DNA of 64,000 nt from JAFKFI01 sp963795435 (GCA_963795435.1 CAWCHV010000009.1:310001-374000); one strand, 5' to 3'; positions 42,559 through 51,590 are shown, counted from the first letter of the stretch. Made by a program: numbers and translations. The notes: generated from the sequence alone by a model not told the origin.

Positions 42559-43266
42559 ATGTCGGGGTCAATCCGCCTCTTCGTGAGCGCGCCCCTGGCC
42601 GAGGGCGCGGAGGTCCACGCCACGCCCGGCCAGGCGCATTATCTCGGCACGGTGATGCGCCGCGGCCCGGGCGCGCTGGTGCGCCTGTTCAACGGCGCGG
42701 ACGGCGAATGGCAGGCCCGGCTGGCCACCGTCAAGCGGGATCGCGCCGAACTCACCATCGAGACGCGGCTCCGCGCGCAGGCGGCGGAGCCCGATCTCTG
42801 GCTCGCCTTCGCCCTCCTGAAGCGGGACGCGACCGACCTCGTCGCACAGAAGGCGACCGAACTCGGGGTGGCGGCCCTGCTGCCCGTGACCACCGAGCGG
42901 ACCAACGCGGAGCGGATCAACGCGGCCAGGATGACCGCGATCGCCATCGAGGCGGCAGAGCAGTCGGAGCGGTTGACCGTGCCGCGCGTCGCACCGATCC
43001 AGCGCCTGCCCGACCTGCTCGCCGCGTGGCCGGCCGAGCGCAGGCTGTTCGCAGCGATCGAGCGGTCGAACGGGGCGCCGCTTCGCCCCGGCCGGAGCGA
43101 GGACATGGCGGCGCTGCTGGTCGGGCCGGAAGGGGGTTTCAGCGGGCGGGAGCTTGACGCCCTGCGCGCCCAACCCTTTGTTGTGCCGGTCAGCCTGGGG
43201 CCGCGCGTCCTACGTGCCGAGACGGCCAGCATCGCCGGTCTGGCCCTGTTGCAGGCTGGCGACTAG
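42559..43266 (+). CDS. rsmE: 16S rRNA (uracil1498-N3)-methyltransferase
   Basis: SPOUT methyltransferase modifying U1498 of 16S rRNA. The N-terminal PUA-like part includes GQAHYLGTVMRRGPGALVRL. The C-terminal knot has ALLKRDATDLVAQKATELGV, LVGPEGGFSGREL and LGPRVLRAETASIA. 235 aa, ATG at 42559. Followed by gshA on the same strand with an intervening 18-bp tandem repeat. Confidence 0.95.
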   Translation: MSGSIRLFVSAPLAEGAEVHATPGQAHYLGTVMRRGPGALVRLFNGADGEWQARLATVKRDRAELTIETRLRAQAAEPDLWLAFALLKRDATDLVAQKATELGVAALLPVTTERTNAERINAARMTAIAIEAAEQSERLTVPRVAPIQRLPDLLAAWPAERRLFAAIERSNGAPLRPGRSEDMAALLVGPEGGFSGRELDALRAQPFVVPVSLGPRVLRAETASIAGLALLQAGD

Positions 43267-43280
43267 ATGACCTGAAACGC

Positions 43281-43342
43281 CGAAACGCCCAAACACGTCG
43301 AAACGCCCAAAGACGTCGAAACGCCCAAACACGTCGAAACGC
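43281..43342. repeat. 18-bp tandem repeat between rsmE and gshA
   Basis: Three full head-to-tail copies of CGAAACGCCCAAACACGT (43281-43298, 43299-43316 with one change, 43317-43334) plus a partial copy, just before the gshA ribosome site. No spacer DNA separates the units. The flanking CCTGAAAC (43271-43278) also starts the repeat after fdxA. Confidence 0.85.
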
Positions 43343-43352
43343 TGGGAGCCAG

Positions 43353-44729
43353 ATGTCCAACCCCGGAGATGCCGACGCGACCCCGATCACGTCGATGCGG
43401 CAGCTGGCCGACTATTTCGCGGCCGGCTGCAAGCCGCCGGAGGCGTTCCGCATCGGCACCGAGCACGAGAAGTTCGGTTTTCGGCGGACCGACCTCGCCC
43501 CTCCGCCCTATGAGCACCGTGGGATCAAGGCGCTGCTCGAAGGCGTGTCCGCCATCCGGGGAGAGCCGATCCTCGACCATGGCAACATCATCGGCCTGAA
43601 GCAGGGGCCGGCGTCGATCTCCCTGGAACCGGCCGGGCAGCTTGAACTCTCCGGGGCGCCACTCGCCACGTTGCATGAGACGCGCGCCGAGTTCGCGGCG
43701 CATTTCGAGGAGGTTCGCGCCGTCTCCGCCGGGCTCGGCCTGGGTTTCGCCCCGCTCGGCTTCCACCCGACAGAGACCCGGGCCGCGATGCCCTGGATGC
43801 CCAAGAGCCGTTACGCGGTGATGCGCGCCTACATGCCCAAGGTCGGCACGATGGGCCTCGACATGATGACGCGTACCTGCACCGTGCAGGTGAACCTGGA
43901 TTTCGCCTCCGAGGCCGACATGGTGCGCAAGCTTCGCGTATCATTGGCCCTGCAGCCGCTCGCCACCGCGTTGTTCGCCAATTCGCCGTTTACCGAGGGA
44001 CATCCTAACGGTTTCTTATCCTTTCGCGCCCACGTCTGGACGGACACCGACAACGAGCGTTCCGGGATTCCCGCGGTGATGTTCGAGGACGGGTTCGGCT
44101 TCGAGCGGTACGCGGAATGGCTGGTGGACGACGTGCCGATGTATTTCGTGTACCGAAACGGGCGATACATCGACGTGGCCGGGCGATCGTTCCGCGACTT
44201 CATGGCCGGCCGCGTGCCCGAACTCGCCGGCGAGGTGGCGACCGTGGGGGATTTCGCCGACCACATGACCACGGCCTTCACCGACGTGCGGCTCAAGCGG
44301 TTTCTCGAGATGCGCGGTTCCGATGCCGGCCGGCCCGACATGATGGTGGCGCAATCGGCGTTCTGGGTCGGGCTGCTGTACGACGAGGGGGCGCTCGCGG
44401 CGGCCGAGGCGCTGGTGCGCAGGCAGACCTGGCAGGACACGGTCGCATTGCGTGCGGCGGTGCCGCGTCACGGGCTCGACGCGCGGCTCGACACGCACGG
44501 AGCGGGTCGGAATTTGCGCGAATTGGCGCGCGACGCGCTGGCAGTGGCGCGGGACGGGCTGCGCGCCCGTCGGAGGCTGGATGCGTCGGGGCGCGACGAG
44601 GCGATCCATCTCGCACCGCTGGAAGAAATCGTTGGCGGCGGCCCGACCCAGGCGGAATACTGGCTCGGGAAGTACCATGGCGAGTGGCGCGGGGACGTGC
44701 GTCCTATCTTCGCCGAAGCGGCCATCTAG
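43353..44729 (+). CDS. gshA: glutamate-cysteine ligase (plant/alphaproteobacterial type)
   Basis: Forms gamma-glutamylcysteine, the first step of glutathione synthesis. The 458-aa enzyme has GTEHEKFGFR near residue 36, the SLEPAGQLELSGAP segment, and MTRTCTVQVNLDFASEADM. These define the GCS2-type ligase of plants and alphaproteobacteria rather than the E. coli type. The ATG at 43353 follows GGGAGCC. The rsmE-gshA order is common in the class. The tandem repeat in its 5' UTR may affect expression. Confidence 0.94.
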   Translation: MSNPGDADATPITSMRQLADYFAAGCKPPEAFRIGTEHEKFGFRRTDLAPPPYEHRGIKALLEGVSAIRGEPILDHGNIIGLKQGPASISLEPAGQLELSGAPLATLHETRAEFAAHFEEVRAVSAGLGLGFAPLGFHPTETRAAMPWMPKSRYAVMRAYMPKVGTMGLDMMTRTCTVQVNLDFASEADMVRKLRVSLALQPLATALFANSPFTEGHPNGFLSFRAHVWTDTDNERSGIPAVMFEDGFGFERYAEWLVDDVPMYFVYRNGRYIDVAGRSFRDFMAGRVPELAGEVATVGDFADHMTTAFTDVRLKRFLEMRGSDAGRPDMMVAQSAFWVGLLYDEGALAAAEALVRRQTWQDTVALRAAVPRHGLDARLDTHGAGRNLRELARDALAVARDGLRARRRLDASGRDEAIHLAPLEEIVGGGPTQAEYWLGKYHGEWRGDVRPIFAEAAI

Positions 44730-44749
44730 CGTCCGGTGTGACGGTCTCC

Positions 44750-44765
44750 TGGTACGGCATGTGCA
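44750..44765 (+). promoter_or_regulatory. weak candidate sigma-54 promoter of the BTAD regulator
   Basis: TGGTACGGCATGTGCA has GG and GC in the -24/-12 spacing with two mismatches to consensus. It would start a transcript about 45 nt before the ATG at 44821. By sequence alone it may be chance. Confidence 0.25.
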
Positions 44766-44820
44766 GGCGAACCTTGCAAGAGAACTTGCTTATGCGCCCG
44801 CGTTCCGACCATATGAGCAT

Positions 44821-46905
44821 ATGAATGTAGGTGCCGCACAACGTCTGCAGGGGCAGGTCGTGATGCCAGGCGCCAGCGGGCCCGTCACCGTCCGGCTGCG
44901 GCTGATCGGGCAAATGGAAGCGTGGACGCTGACCAGCGAGAGTGTCCTGCCCGCTGGCCGGAAGACGCGCGCCCTGCTGGCGGTGATCGCCTTGTCCGCC
45001 CCGCGTCCGGCGCTGCGCGGCCGTCTGGCCGAACTCCTTTGGAGCCGCCGACCCGAGGAGCAGGCGCGCGCCTCGCTGCGCCAGGAGATCCATCGGCTGC
45101 TCGACGCGCTGTCGCCCGCCGGCGCCGAGATACTGTCCATCACCCGCGATCACCTCTCGCTCAAGCCCGGCGCCTTCTGGGTGGACGTGGAGGAGGTCAT
45201 GCGGGCGACCACCGCCCAGCCGACCTCGCTCTCGCTGCTCGACGGCGACCTGCTCGAGGATCTCGACGGTGTGGACCCGGCCTTCGACACCTGGCTCACC
45301 ACCGAACGGGAGCGGCTGCGCGACCGGGCGCGCAATCTCGCCGAGGCTCTGCTGCGCGAGCAGGTGGAGCCGGAGGCGACGATCCCGGCTGCCCAGCAGC
45401 TGCTGTCGATCGACCGGGCGCATGAGGGCGCCTGGCGCGCGCTGATGCGGGCGCACGCGGCGCGCGGCGAGCGCGGCATGGCGATCCAGGCGTACGAACG
45501 CTGCCGTGGAGTGCTCGCCGATCTGCTGGACGCGGCGCCCTCGGCCGAGACCCAGCGCCTGCTCGCCGAGATCCGCGGCGGCGGCAGCCGGGCCGCGTTC
45601 CGCCCCTCGCGCCCACCGCCGGACGAACCCGAACCACCGCCGATCCTTCCGGCACAGGAGGTCCGGCCGGAGCCCCGCGCGGCGGCGCGCGGCGGCGCCA
45701 GGCTCGGGGTGATGCCGCTGCAGCTGGTCGGGACCGGCGAGGAGGAGGCGCATCTGTCGCCCGGGCTCGCCGAGGAGATCACCACGGCGCTCGCCCGCTT
45801 TCGTTGGATGTTCCTGGTGTCCAGCAACTCGCTCGGCCGGTTCGCCGCCGACAGTCGCGACGAGGGCGAGATCCGGCGCACCTTCGGGCTCGATTTTCTC
45901 CTCGACGGCACCATCCAGAAGGTCCGCAACCGGCTGCGCATCACCTTGCGCCTGCTCGACCTGCGCGCCGGCAACCAGGTGGTCTGGGCTCGCCGGTTCG
46001 ACCGGCAGACCCACGACCTGCTCACCCTGCAGGACGAGATCGCCGCCGAGGTGGTGGCGCAGATCGACCCCGAGATCCTACTGATCGAGGCCAAGCGCGT
46101 CACCGCCCGCCCGCCGCACGATCCCACCGCCTACGATCTGCTGCTGCGCGCCCTGCCGCTGATCGGCCGCATGGAGCACGTCCCCTTCATGCAGGCGGGC
46201 GAACTGCTCGCGCAGGCGATCGCGGCCGAGCCCGACTATGCCGGCGCCCATGCGTGGTACGCCTACTGGCACATCTTCCTGGTCGGGCAGGGTTGGGCCC
46301 CGGACGCCGAAACCGCGCTGAGCACGGCCGGACAGCACGCCGAGCAGGCGGTGACGCTCGACCCTTCCGACGCCCGCGCGCTGACCATCGCCGGCCACGT
46401 CCGCGCCTTCCTGCATCACCGGCTGCGCGAGGCGATCGCGCTGCACGAGCGCGCGCTGTCGGCCAACCCGAACCTCGCGATGGCGTGGAACCTGTCGGGC
46501 GTGGCCTATGCCTATCTCGGCGAGTGGGACGAGGCCGAGCGGCGCATCACCCGCTACAAGAAGCTGTCCCCGCTCGATCCGCACGCCTTCTTCTTCGATA
46601 CCGCCTTCATCATCGTGGCGCTGCTCAAGCGCGACTACGAAAGCGCCGTCGCCTATGGCCGCGCGGTCAGCGAGATGAACCCATCCTTCTCCGCTGCCTG
46701 CAAGCCGTATCTCGCCGCGCTCGGCTATCTCGGCCAGATGCAGGAGGCCGCCGTGGTCTGCCGCCGCCTGCTGGCGATCGAACCCGACTTCACGGTCGCC
46801 CGCTTCCTGGAGACCAGCCCCTTCGAGCGCCCGCAGGACCGCGACCATTTCGCCGCCGGACTGCGCCTGGCCGGCGTGCCGGACGGAACGAAGGCGGATG
46901 ACTGA
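44821..46905 (+). CDS. BTAD/SARP-like regulator with TolB-like and TPR domains
   Basis: A 694-aa soluble protein. Domains in order: winged-helix part about 25-95 (RTRALLAVIALSAPRPALRG-type), bacterial transcriptional activation domain (BTAD) TPR-like repeats about 100-245, a Pro-rich linker about 255-290, a TolB N-terminal-like domain about 295-425 (GVMPLQLVGTGEEE, LLDGTIQKVRNRLRITLRLLD), and C-terminal TPR repeats about 430-690. It fits the large alphaproteobacterial SARP-like regulators. The ATG at 44821 lacks a good ribosome site; ATG 44863 after AGGTCGTG is a strong alternative. Genes it controls are unknown. Confidence 0.83.
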   Translation: MNVGAAQRLQGQVVMPGASGPVTVRLRLIGQMEAWTLTSESVLPAGRKTRALLAVIALSAPRPALRGRLAELLWSRRPEEQARASLRQEIHRLLDALSPAGAEILSITRDHLSLKPGAFWVDVEEVMRATTAQPTSLSLLDGDLLEDLDGVDPAFDTWLTTERERLRDRARNLAEALLREQVEPEATIPAAQQLLSIDRAHEGAWRALMRAHAARGERGMAIQAYERCRGVLADLLDAAPSAETQRLLAEIRGGGSRAAFRPSRPPPDEPEPPPILPAQEVRPEPRAAARGGARLGVMPLQLVGTGEEEAHLSPGLAEEITTALARFRWMFLVSSNSLGRFAADSRDEGEIRRTFGLDFLLDGTIQKVRNRLRITLRLLDLRAGNQVVWARRFDRQTHDLLTLQDEIAAEVVAQIDPEILLIEAKRVTARPPHDPTAYDLLLRALPLIGRMEHVPFMQAGELLAQAIAAEPDYAGAHAWYAYWHIFLVGQGWAPDAETALSTAGQHAEQAVTLDPSDARALTIAGHVRAFLHHRLREAIALHERALSANPNLAMAWNLSGVAYAYLGEWDEAERRITRYKKLSPLDPHAFFFDTAFIIVALLKRDYESAVAYGRAVSEMNPSFSAACKPYLAALGYLGQMQEAAVVCRRLLAIEPDFTVARFLETSPFERPQDRDHFAAGLRLAGVPDGTKADD

Positions 46906-46934
46906 AGCCGCCCCCCTTGGTTTCGCGCGACGGC

Positions 46935-48630
46935 CTACGCCAGCCCGGCCTTGTCCAGATACGCCTTCATCGTGTCGATGACATAATCGGCGACATAGCG
47001 TTGCGTGAGATATGCGCCGGCGATGCCGAGCAGCGCCTTGAAAGGCGTGCCGGATAGTTCCTCCGAAAATACGGCGCGAAAGCGCGCCTCGATCGGGTCG
47101 CGCAGCGTGTCGGGATTGAGCTTGCCCCTCGGCCAGTCGGCCAAGGGCTGCGCCGCAGCCGCCGAGCCGACCAGCGGTATGATGGGCAGCATTCGCGGAT
47201 CGGATTTGACGACGAAATCAGCTCGCTGAGTGTCGGTCCAGCCTCCGAACAGCGGGTTGTCCTTCGACAGGACGAACTCGTTGAGCAGGTAGTCGCGGCA
47301 ATTGGCGCGCCCGAGCAGGTAGTCGAAGCGCATGAAATCGGGGCAGGCGAAGCCGATGAAGGCGCCGACGCCGCCGCTCGCGATCGCCTGCTCCCCGGTG
47401 AGGCCGTCGCGGAAGGGCGAGAGCATGAACCGGCTGAACTCGTTCTCGTCCGCCGCCATCAGCACGTCGGCGGTGCTGTAGCGGGTCTGCTGCGTCAGGG
47501 TCGTGATGATGGCGCCGAGTTCGCTGGCGAACGGAGCGGGTGCCGCGGGCCCGAGTGCGGCGCGCCCGGCGAACGGGTCGATCAGCCAAACGGCGCGCGT
47601 CGCCGTGGCGGGATCGCGCGGATTGCGCCCGAGCAGGCCGGCCAACGCGGTGCGGGCGAGTTGGATCGGCTCGTTATCGGTCGCCCCGCCGTCCACCGCG
47701 AGGAAATCCCAAGTCTCGGGAACGTCGCCGCCAGGCGAGGCCATCGCGTCCCAGTCGGGGGGAACCCACATATAGGTCTGCGGGCCCGTTGGTCCCGGCG
47801 GGTAGGGTATCACGCGCCATCGGTAGTGGCTGGTCGGCCGGCTAAGCGCGCGAGCGGGAAAGCCCGCGGGAAACGCGGCCGTCGCCTTGGCGAATTCGCT
47901 GAAGGGCTTCCAGCCAATCGCCTGTGGCGGTTGTTCAGCGCCGAAACCGAGCACCTGCTCGTCGGGCCGCGCCTCGGCGAGGACCTGGCCGGGATAGACG
48001 AAGGCGAATCGCGCGTAGTCCGCGTGATCGATGTAGGTCTGGCTGAGCTTGGCGCCCAGCTGGGTCCGGTAGGGCACACCGCGCAGGCTGGTCAGCGTGA
48101 GAATCACCCGGAGCGGCGAGGCCACCCAAGGTCGCGCCCTCGCCGGACCGGACTGGAAGCCCGCTATCTGGTCCCCGCCGGCATCGATCGGGCCGCCATT
48201 GAGCAGGGAGGGCACGTCCCGCTTGATGTCGTCGGTTTCGAGAAAGCGGTCGAGCCGCAGCGTCTTGATCCAGGTGTCATAGAACGGGTTGCCGGTCATG
48301 GCCGCGCCGACCGGAGTGCCGAGCACGACATGCGGGAAGTCGTAGGCCAGCGATCTCGCCGCGATGGCGGCGTTCACGCCGCCGCCGGACGTGCCGGCGA
48401 TAAGCTTGAGCACGACGCCGTGACGCGGCGCCGCGCCGGCCGCCTTGGCCGCCGTGAAGCAGTCCAACGCTTCGGTCAGGAAGTCGACCGCGCCGGCCGT
48501 GTAGGCTCCGGCGGACACCGTGCCGCCGAGTACCGAGGGCAAATTCGAAGGTGCGGGGCTCAACCGGGCGCACGTCGAGAAACCATTTCTCGATTTGATC
48601 CTCGGACGGCTTGCTCCTGTCGAAGGCCAT
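46935..48630 (-). pseudogene. patatin-like phospholipase with an N-terminal frameshift
   Basis: Joined across one extra base, this reads as a 564-aa patatin-type lipase. The ATG at 48630 follows a strong GGAGGGG ribosome site and begins MAFDRSKPSEDQIEKW. The frame then must lose one C/G at 48533-48534 to continue EFALVLGGTVSAGAYTAGAV, the oxyanion loop. The downstream frame holds GTSGGG (nucleophile Ser) and DGG with the catalytic Asp (VDGGATDNEP). Total length 1696 nt is 1 mod 3. If the indel is real, the enzyme is inactive or restarts from a TTG at 48563. Confidence 0.75.
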
Positions 48631-48705
48631 CCGCGGCGCCCCTCCGGAAGTTCAGTGCGACTCCATAACTGTAGCGATCCGAAAACGCTCCCGCAAGCGG
48701 CGCGA

Positions 48706-49269
48706 TCAGGCGCCGATCAGTCGCTTTACCTTCGCCGCCGCCGCCGGGGTCGCCCAATCCGCCGCCCCTGCCAGGCGAGCGCGCTCGCGGCCTTGCTTGT
48801 CGACGATGATCGTGGTCGGGATGCCTTGCACGCCCCAAGCCCGGGCCGCCGCGCCCTTGGGGTCGAGCAGCACCGGCAAAGCGCCGATCTCGTGGGCCTC
48901 GTAGAATTTCCGCACCGCCGCCGCGCCGCCCCGATCCGACGAAAGCGGCAACACCGCGATATCGTCCGGCGCGAGGGTCTTGGACAATCCCGCCAGCGCC
49001 GGCATCTCGGCCACACAGGGCACGCACCATGTCGCCCAGAGGTTCACCACCATGCCGTGGCCGCGGAATTCCTCGAGGTGGTGCTCGGTCCCGTCAGCAT
49101 CGACGAAGGTGATCTCGGGCAGCGGCTTGGGCGGATCGGTCGGCTTGAGGGCGGAGAGGTCGCCTAATTCCGACTTGCCGGGATCCTCGGCGAGCGGTTT
49201 GCGCGCGACGGCGGCCGTCGCTACGGTCCCGGCCGCCGCGAGCACCAGCCGGCGAGACATCAACTGCAT
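48706..49269 (-). CDS. tlpA: TlpA/ResA-like thiol-disulfide oxidoreductase
   Basis: Membrane-anchored or exported thioredoxin-like protein, 187 aa. The N-terminal MQLMSRRLVLAAAGTVA has RR and a hydrophobic stretch (possible Tat signal or anchor). The active site WCVPC has C82 and C85, with cis-Pro in GIPTT. Such proteins keep periplasmic cysteines reduced, for example during cytochrome maturation. It is divergent from argH across 36 nt; tlpA next to argH is also seen in other alphaproteobacteria. Confidence 0.88.
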   Translation of the reverse strand: MQLMSRRLVLAAAGTVATAAVARKPLAEDPGKSELGDLSALKPTDPPKPLPEITFVDADGTEHHLEEFRGHGMVVNLWATWCVPCVAEMPALAGLSKTLAPDDIAVLPLSSDRGGAAAVRKFYEAHEIGALPVLLDPKGAAARAWGVQGIPTTIIVDKQGRERARLAGAADWATPAAAAKVKRLIGA

Positions 49270-49305
49270 TTCGGGCGACCTTCCAACCAGGGTGAGATAC
49301 GGGAC

Positions 49306-50715
49306 TTGAGCGAAACGCCGGAGCGCCGCAACAGCGAGGCGAACAGACAATGGGGCGGCCGGTTCGCCGCCGGCCCGTCGGTCATCATGCAGGAGATCAA
49401 CGCCTCGATCGGCTTCGACCGCAAGATGTGGCGTCAGGATATCCGCGGCTCGCTGGCGCACGCCGCGATGCTGGCGCGGATCGGCCTCATCGACGCCGCC
49501 GACGAGCAGGCGATCCGCGACGGGCTAGGGGCGATCGCCGCCGAGATCGAGGCCGGGCGCTTCCCCTTCGCCGCGGCGCTCGAGGACATTCACATGAACA
49601 TCGAGGCGCGGCTGACCGAGCGCGTCGGCGAGGCCGGCAAGCGTCTGCACACCGCGCGCAGCCGCAACGACCAGGTGGCGACGGATTTTCGCCTATGGGT
49701 GCGCGACGCGATCGACGGACTGGACGCGCAGCTCGCCGACCTCGTGCGCGCGCTGGCGGAGCGGGCCGAGGCCCATGCGGGCGATCCGATGCCCGGCTTC
49801 ACCCATCTGCAGACCGCCCAGCCCGTCACCTTCGGCCACCACCTGCTGGCCTACGCCGAGATGTTCGCCCGCGATCGCGGGCGGCTGGCGGACGGGCGCC
49901 GGCGGCTCAACGAGTGCCCGCTCGGCTCGGCGGCACTCGCCGGCACCTCGTTCCCGATCGACCGGGAGATGACGGCCGCGTCGCTCGGTTTCGACCGGCC
50001 GACCGCGAACTCGCTGGACGCGGTGTCTGACCGCGATTTTGCCCTCGAATTCCTCTCGGCCGCCGCGATCTCGGCCGTGCATCTCTCGCGCATGGCGGAG
50101 GAAATCGTCATCTGGTGCAGCGCGCCGTTCCGCTTCATCCGGCTGTCCGACGCCTTCACCACCGGCAGCTCGATCATGCCGCAGAAGCGCAACCCCGACG
50201 CCGCCGAGCTGGTGCGGGCCAAGACCGGGCGAGTCACCGGGGCGCTGGTGGCGTTGCTGACCGTGATGAAGGGGCTGCCGCTCGCCTACGCCAAGGACAT
50301 GCAGGAGGACAAGGAGCCGGTGTTCGACGCCGCCGACGCCTGGGCCTTGTCGCTCGCCGCGATGACCGGAATGGTGCGCGACATGACACCCGATGTCGCC
50401 CGAATGCGCGAACTCGCCGGCAGCGGCTTCGCCACCGCCACCGACCTCGCGGACTGGCTGGTCCGCGTGCCGCGCCTGCCGTTCCGCGACGCCCATCACG
50501 CCGTCGGCCGACTGGTGGCGATGGCGGAGGCCAAGGGCGTGGACCTCGCGGAGCTGACCTTGGCCGAGATGCGGCAGGTGGAGCCGCGCATCACTGAGGC
50601 GGTTTTCTCCGTGCTGACGGTCGAGGCGTCGGTCGCGTCCCGCACAAGCTACGGCGGCACGGCGCCGGCAAATGTCGCCGAACAGGCGCGGCGCTGGCAG
50701 GTGGCGCCGTCGTGA
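49306..50715 (+). CDS. argH: argininosuccinate lyase
   Basis: Last enzyme of arginine synthesis, splitting argininosuccinate to arginine and fumarate. 469 aa; the signature SSIMPQKRNPD is at about residues 288-298, and the N-terminal GRF and HTARSRNDQV segments are intact. It starts with TTG at 49306; no ATG or GTG in frame fits the expected N-terminus. The stop overlaps the GTG of the small lipoprotein gene. Confidence 0.95.
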   Translation: MSETPERRNSEANRQWGGRFAAGPSVIMQEINASIGFDRKMWRQDIRGSLAHAAMLARIGLIDAADEQAIRDGLGAIAAEIEAGRFPFAAALEDIHMNIEARLTERVGEAGKRLHTARSRNDQVATDFRLWVRDAIDGLDAQLADLVRALAERAEAHAGDPMPGFTHLQTAQPVTFGHHLLAYAEMFARDRGRLADGRRRLNECPLGSAALAGTSFPIDREMTAASLGFDRPTANSLDAVSDRDFALEFLSAAAISAVHLSRMAEEIVIWCSAPFRFIRLSDAFTTGSSIMPQKRNPDAAELVRAKTGRVTGALVALLTVMKGLPLAYAKDMQEDKEPVFDAADAWALSLAAMTGMVRDMTPDVARMRELAGSGFATATDLADWLVRVPRLPFRDAHHAVGRLVAMAEAKGVDLAELTLAEMRQVEPRITEAVFSVLTVEASVASRTSYGGTAPANVAEQARRWQVAPS

Positions 50716-50834
50716 GAGCCGCGGTCCTGCTGCTCGCGCTGGTCCTGCTTGCCGCCTGTGGCAAGAAAGGCCCGCCATCCCCGCCCGGTCCGCCGAACGA
50801 GATCATCTATCCCCGGACCTACCCGACCCGGTGA
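50712..50834 (+). CDS. lptM: LptM/YifL-like small lipoprotein, 40 aa
   Basis: GTG at 50712 overlaps the argH stop (GTGA). The product VRAAVLLLALVLLAACGKKG is a short lipoprotein with lipobox LAAC (Cys16), followed by GKKGP, the signature of LptM/YifL, and a Pro-rich tail ending YPTR. E. coli LptM assists maturation of the LPS transporter LptD. The argH - small lipoprotein - lysA order is typical for the class. It is shorter than usual ORF cut-offs and easily missed. Confidence 0.85.
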   Translation: MRAAVLLLALVLLAACGKKGPPSPPGPPNEIIYPRTYPTR

Positions 50835-50856
50835 ACCCGGACGGAGACGGATCCTA

Positions 50857-51435
50857 TCAAGCGGCCAGAGCGAGGCCGGAGGACATCGTGGCGGTCGAGC
50901 CGGCGACCGACGCCGCCGCGCTCCCATAGGACTGCAGCGCCTGGGCGACATCCGCGACCAGCGAGTTGGCGAAGCCCTGGATCGATCCAGCCGCGCCGCT
51001 TTGGCCGTTGGGGGCATTGGCGCCGGATGCCGTGCTTGCCGCGTTGCCCGGGGCCGAGCCGGTGGCGTCCGAACCCTGTCCCGGCGCGCTGGCGTGCGGC
51101 TGGTGATGATGGTGGTGGTGCGCCCCGGACACCGCGCCGGTCCCGGTCGGATCGGTGCTGGTCGCCGCCGTGCTGGTCCCCGGCTGGGCCGCGGTGGTGC
51201 CGGGAGCGGCGGCGCCGCCTCCCTGGAGCTGCACCAGGAACGCCTGCAGCTCGGCGCTGAGCTGCTGGGTCGGGTCGCTGGAGCTGATCGTGGCGGCAGC
51301 GGGCGAAGTGCCCGCGGGCGTCGCGGACGTGCTGGTGGAAGATGCCGGCGCCGCCTGCGTGCTCGTGCTGGAACAGGCGGCGGCGCCGTTGGTGGTGGGC
51401 CACCACGGCGACTGGCTTACGCTCGTGACCGACAT
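50857..51435 (-). CDS. Ser/Thr/Ala-rich orphan protein with a native His6 stretch
   Basis: A 192-aa low-complexity protein, Ser/Thr/Ala/Gly-rich, without a classical signal peptide. It begins MSVTSVSQSPWWPTT, contains an LSAELQAFLVQLQGG helix, a run of six His (HHHHHHQPH about 106-114) and a C-terminal amphipathic helix FANSLVADVAQALQSY. The ribosome site AGAGGAG lies about 10 nt before the ATG. A sigma-54 promoter-like element and two dyads upstream suggest flagellar-type regulation. It sits on the opposite strand between lptM and lysA. Function unknown. Confidence 0.7.
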   Translation of the reverse strand: MSVTSVSQSPWWPTTNGAAACSSTSTQAAPASSTSTSATPAGTSPAAATISSSDPTQQLSAELQAFLVQLQGGGAAAPGTTAAQPGTSTAATSTDPTGTGAVSGAHHHHHHQPHASAPGQGSDATGSAPGNAASTASGANAPNGQSGAAGSIQGFANSLVADVAQALQSYGSAAASVAGSTATMSSGLALAA

Positions 51436-51491
51436 GGGATGGTTCTCCTCTCGCGGGAGCCTCGCCTCGTTGCAGCTCCCTTCACCGTCGC

Positions 51492-51507
51492 TGCAAGCGA
51501 TGGGCCA
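51492..51507 (-). promoter_or_regulatory. sigma-54 promoter (-24/-12) of the orphan gene
   Basis: On the minus strand TGGCCCATCGCTTGCA has GG and GC exactly 10 nt apart and TTGCA at -12. It matches the consensus TGGCAC-N5-TTGCA at 10 of 11 or 12 informative positions. Transcription would start near 51482, about 47 nt before the ATG. Confidence 0.6.
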
Positions 51508-51538
51508 GCCCCAACCGCGGTTTCAGCGGCATTTGCGC

Positions 51539-51551
51539 GGCAGAATGTGCC
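51539..51551. promoter_or_regulatory. FlbD/ftr-like dyad 1
   Basis: GGCAGAATGTGCC is a near-palindrome (one mismatch) about 45 nt upstream of the sigma-54-like promoter. It resembles the CGGCA-TGCCG dyads bound by FlbD in Caulobacter flagellar promoters (from memory; not aligned). Confidence 0.45.
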
Positions 51552-51577
51552 GGGTTGGCCGGATGCGAATGCCGGCC

Positions 51578-51590
51578 GGCAGAATCTGCC
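51578..51590. promoter_or_regulatory. FlbD/ftr-like dyad 2
   Basis: GGCAGAATCTGCC is a perfect palindrome (6-nt arms, 1-nt centre), 39 nt from the first dyad and about 70-85 nt upstream of the sigma-54-like promoter, in the range expected for enhancer-binding protein sites. Confidence 0.5.

Noticed and set aside
43281..43342. CRISPR-like repeat array
   Set aside because: The units abut directly with no spacer sequences and there are no cas genes; it is a simple tandem repeat.
51083..51140. engineered His-tag in the orphan protein
   Set aside because: The six-His run is internal, uses the natural codon style of the region and is surrounded by low-complexity native sequence.
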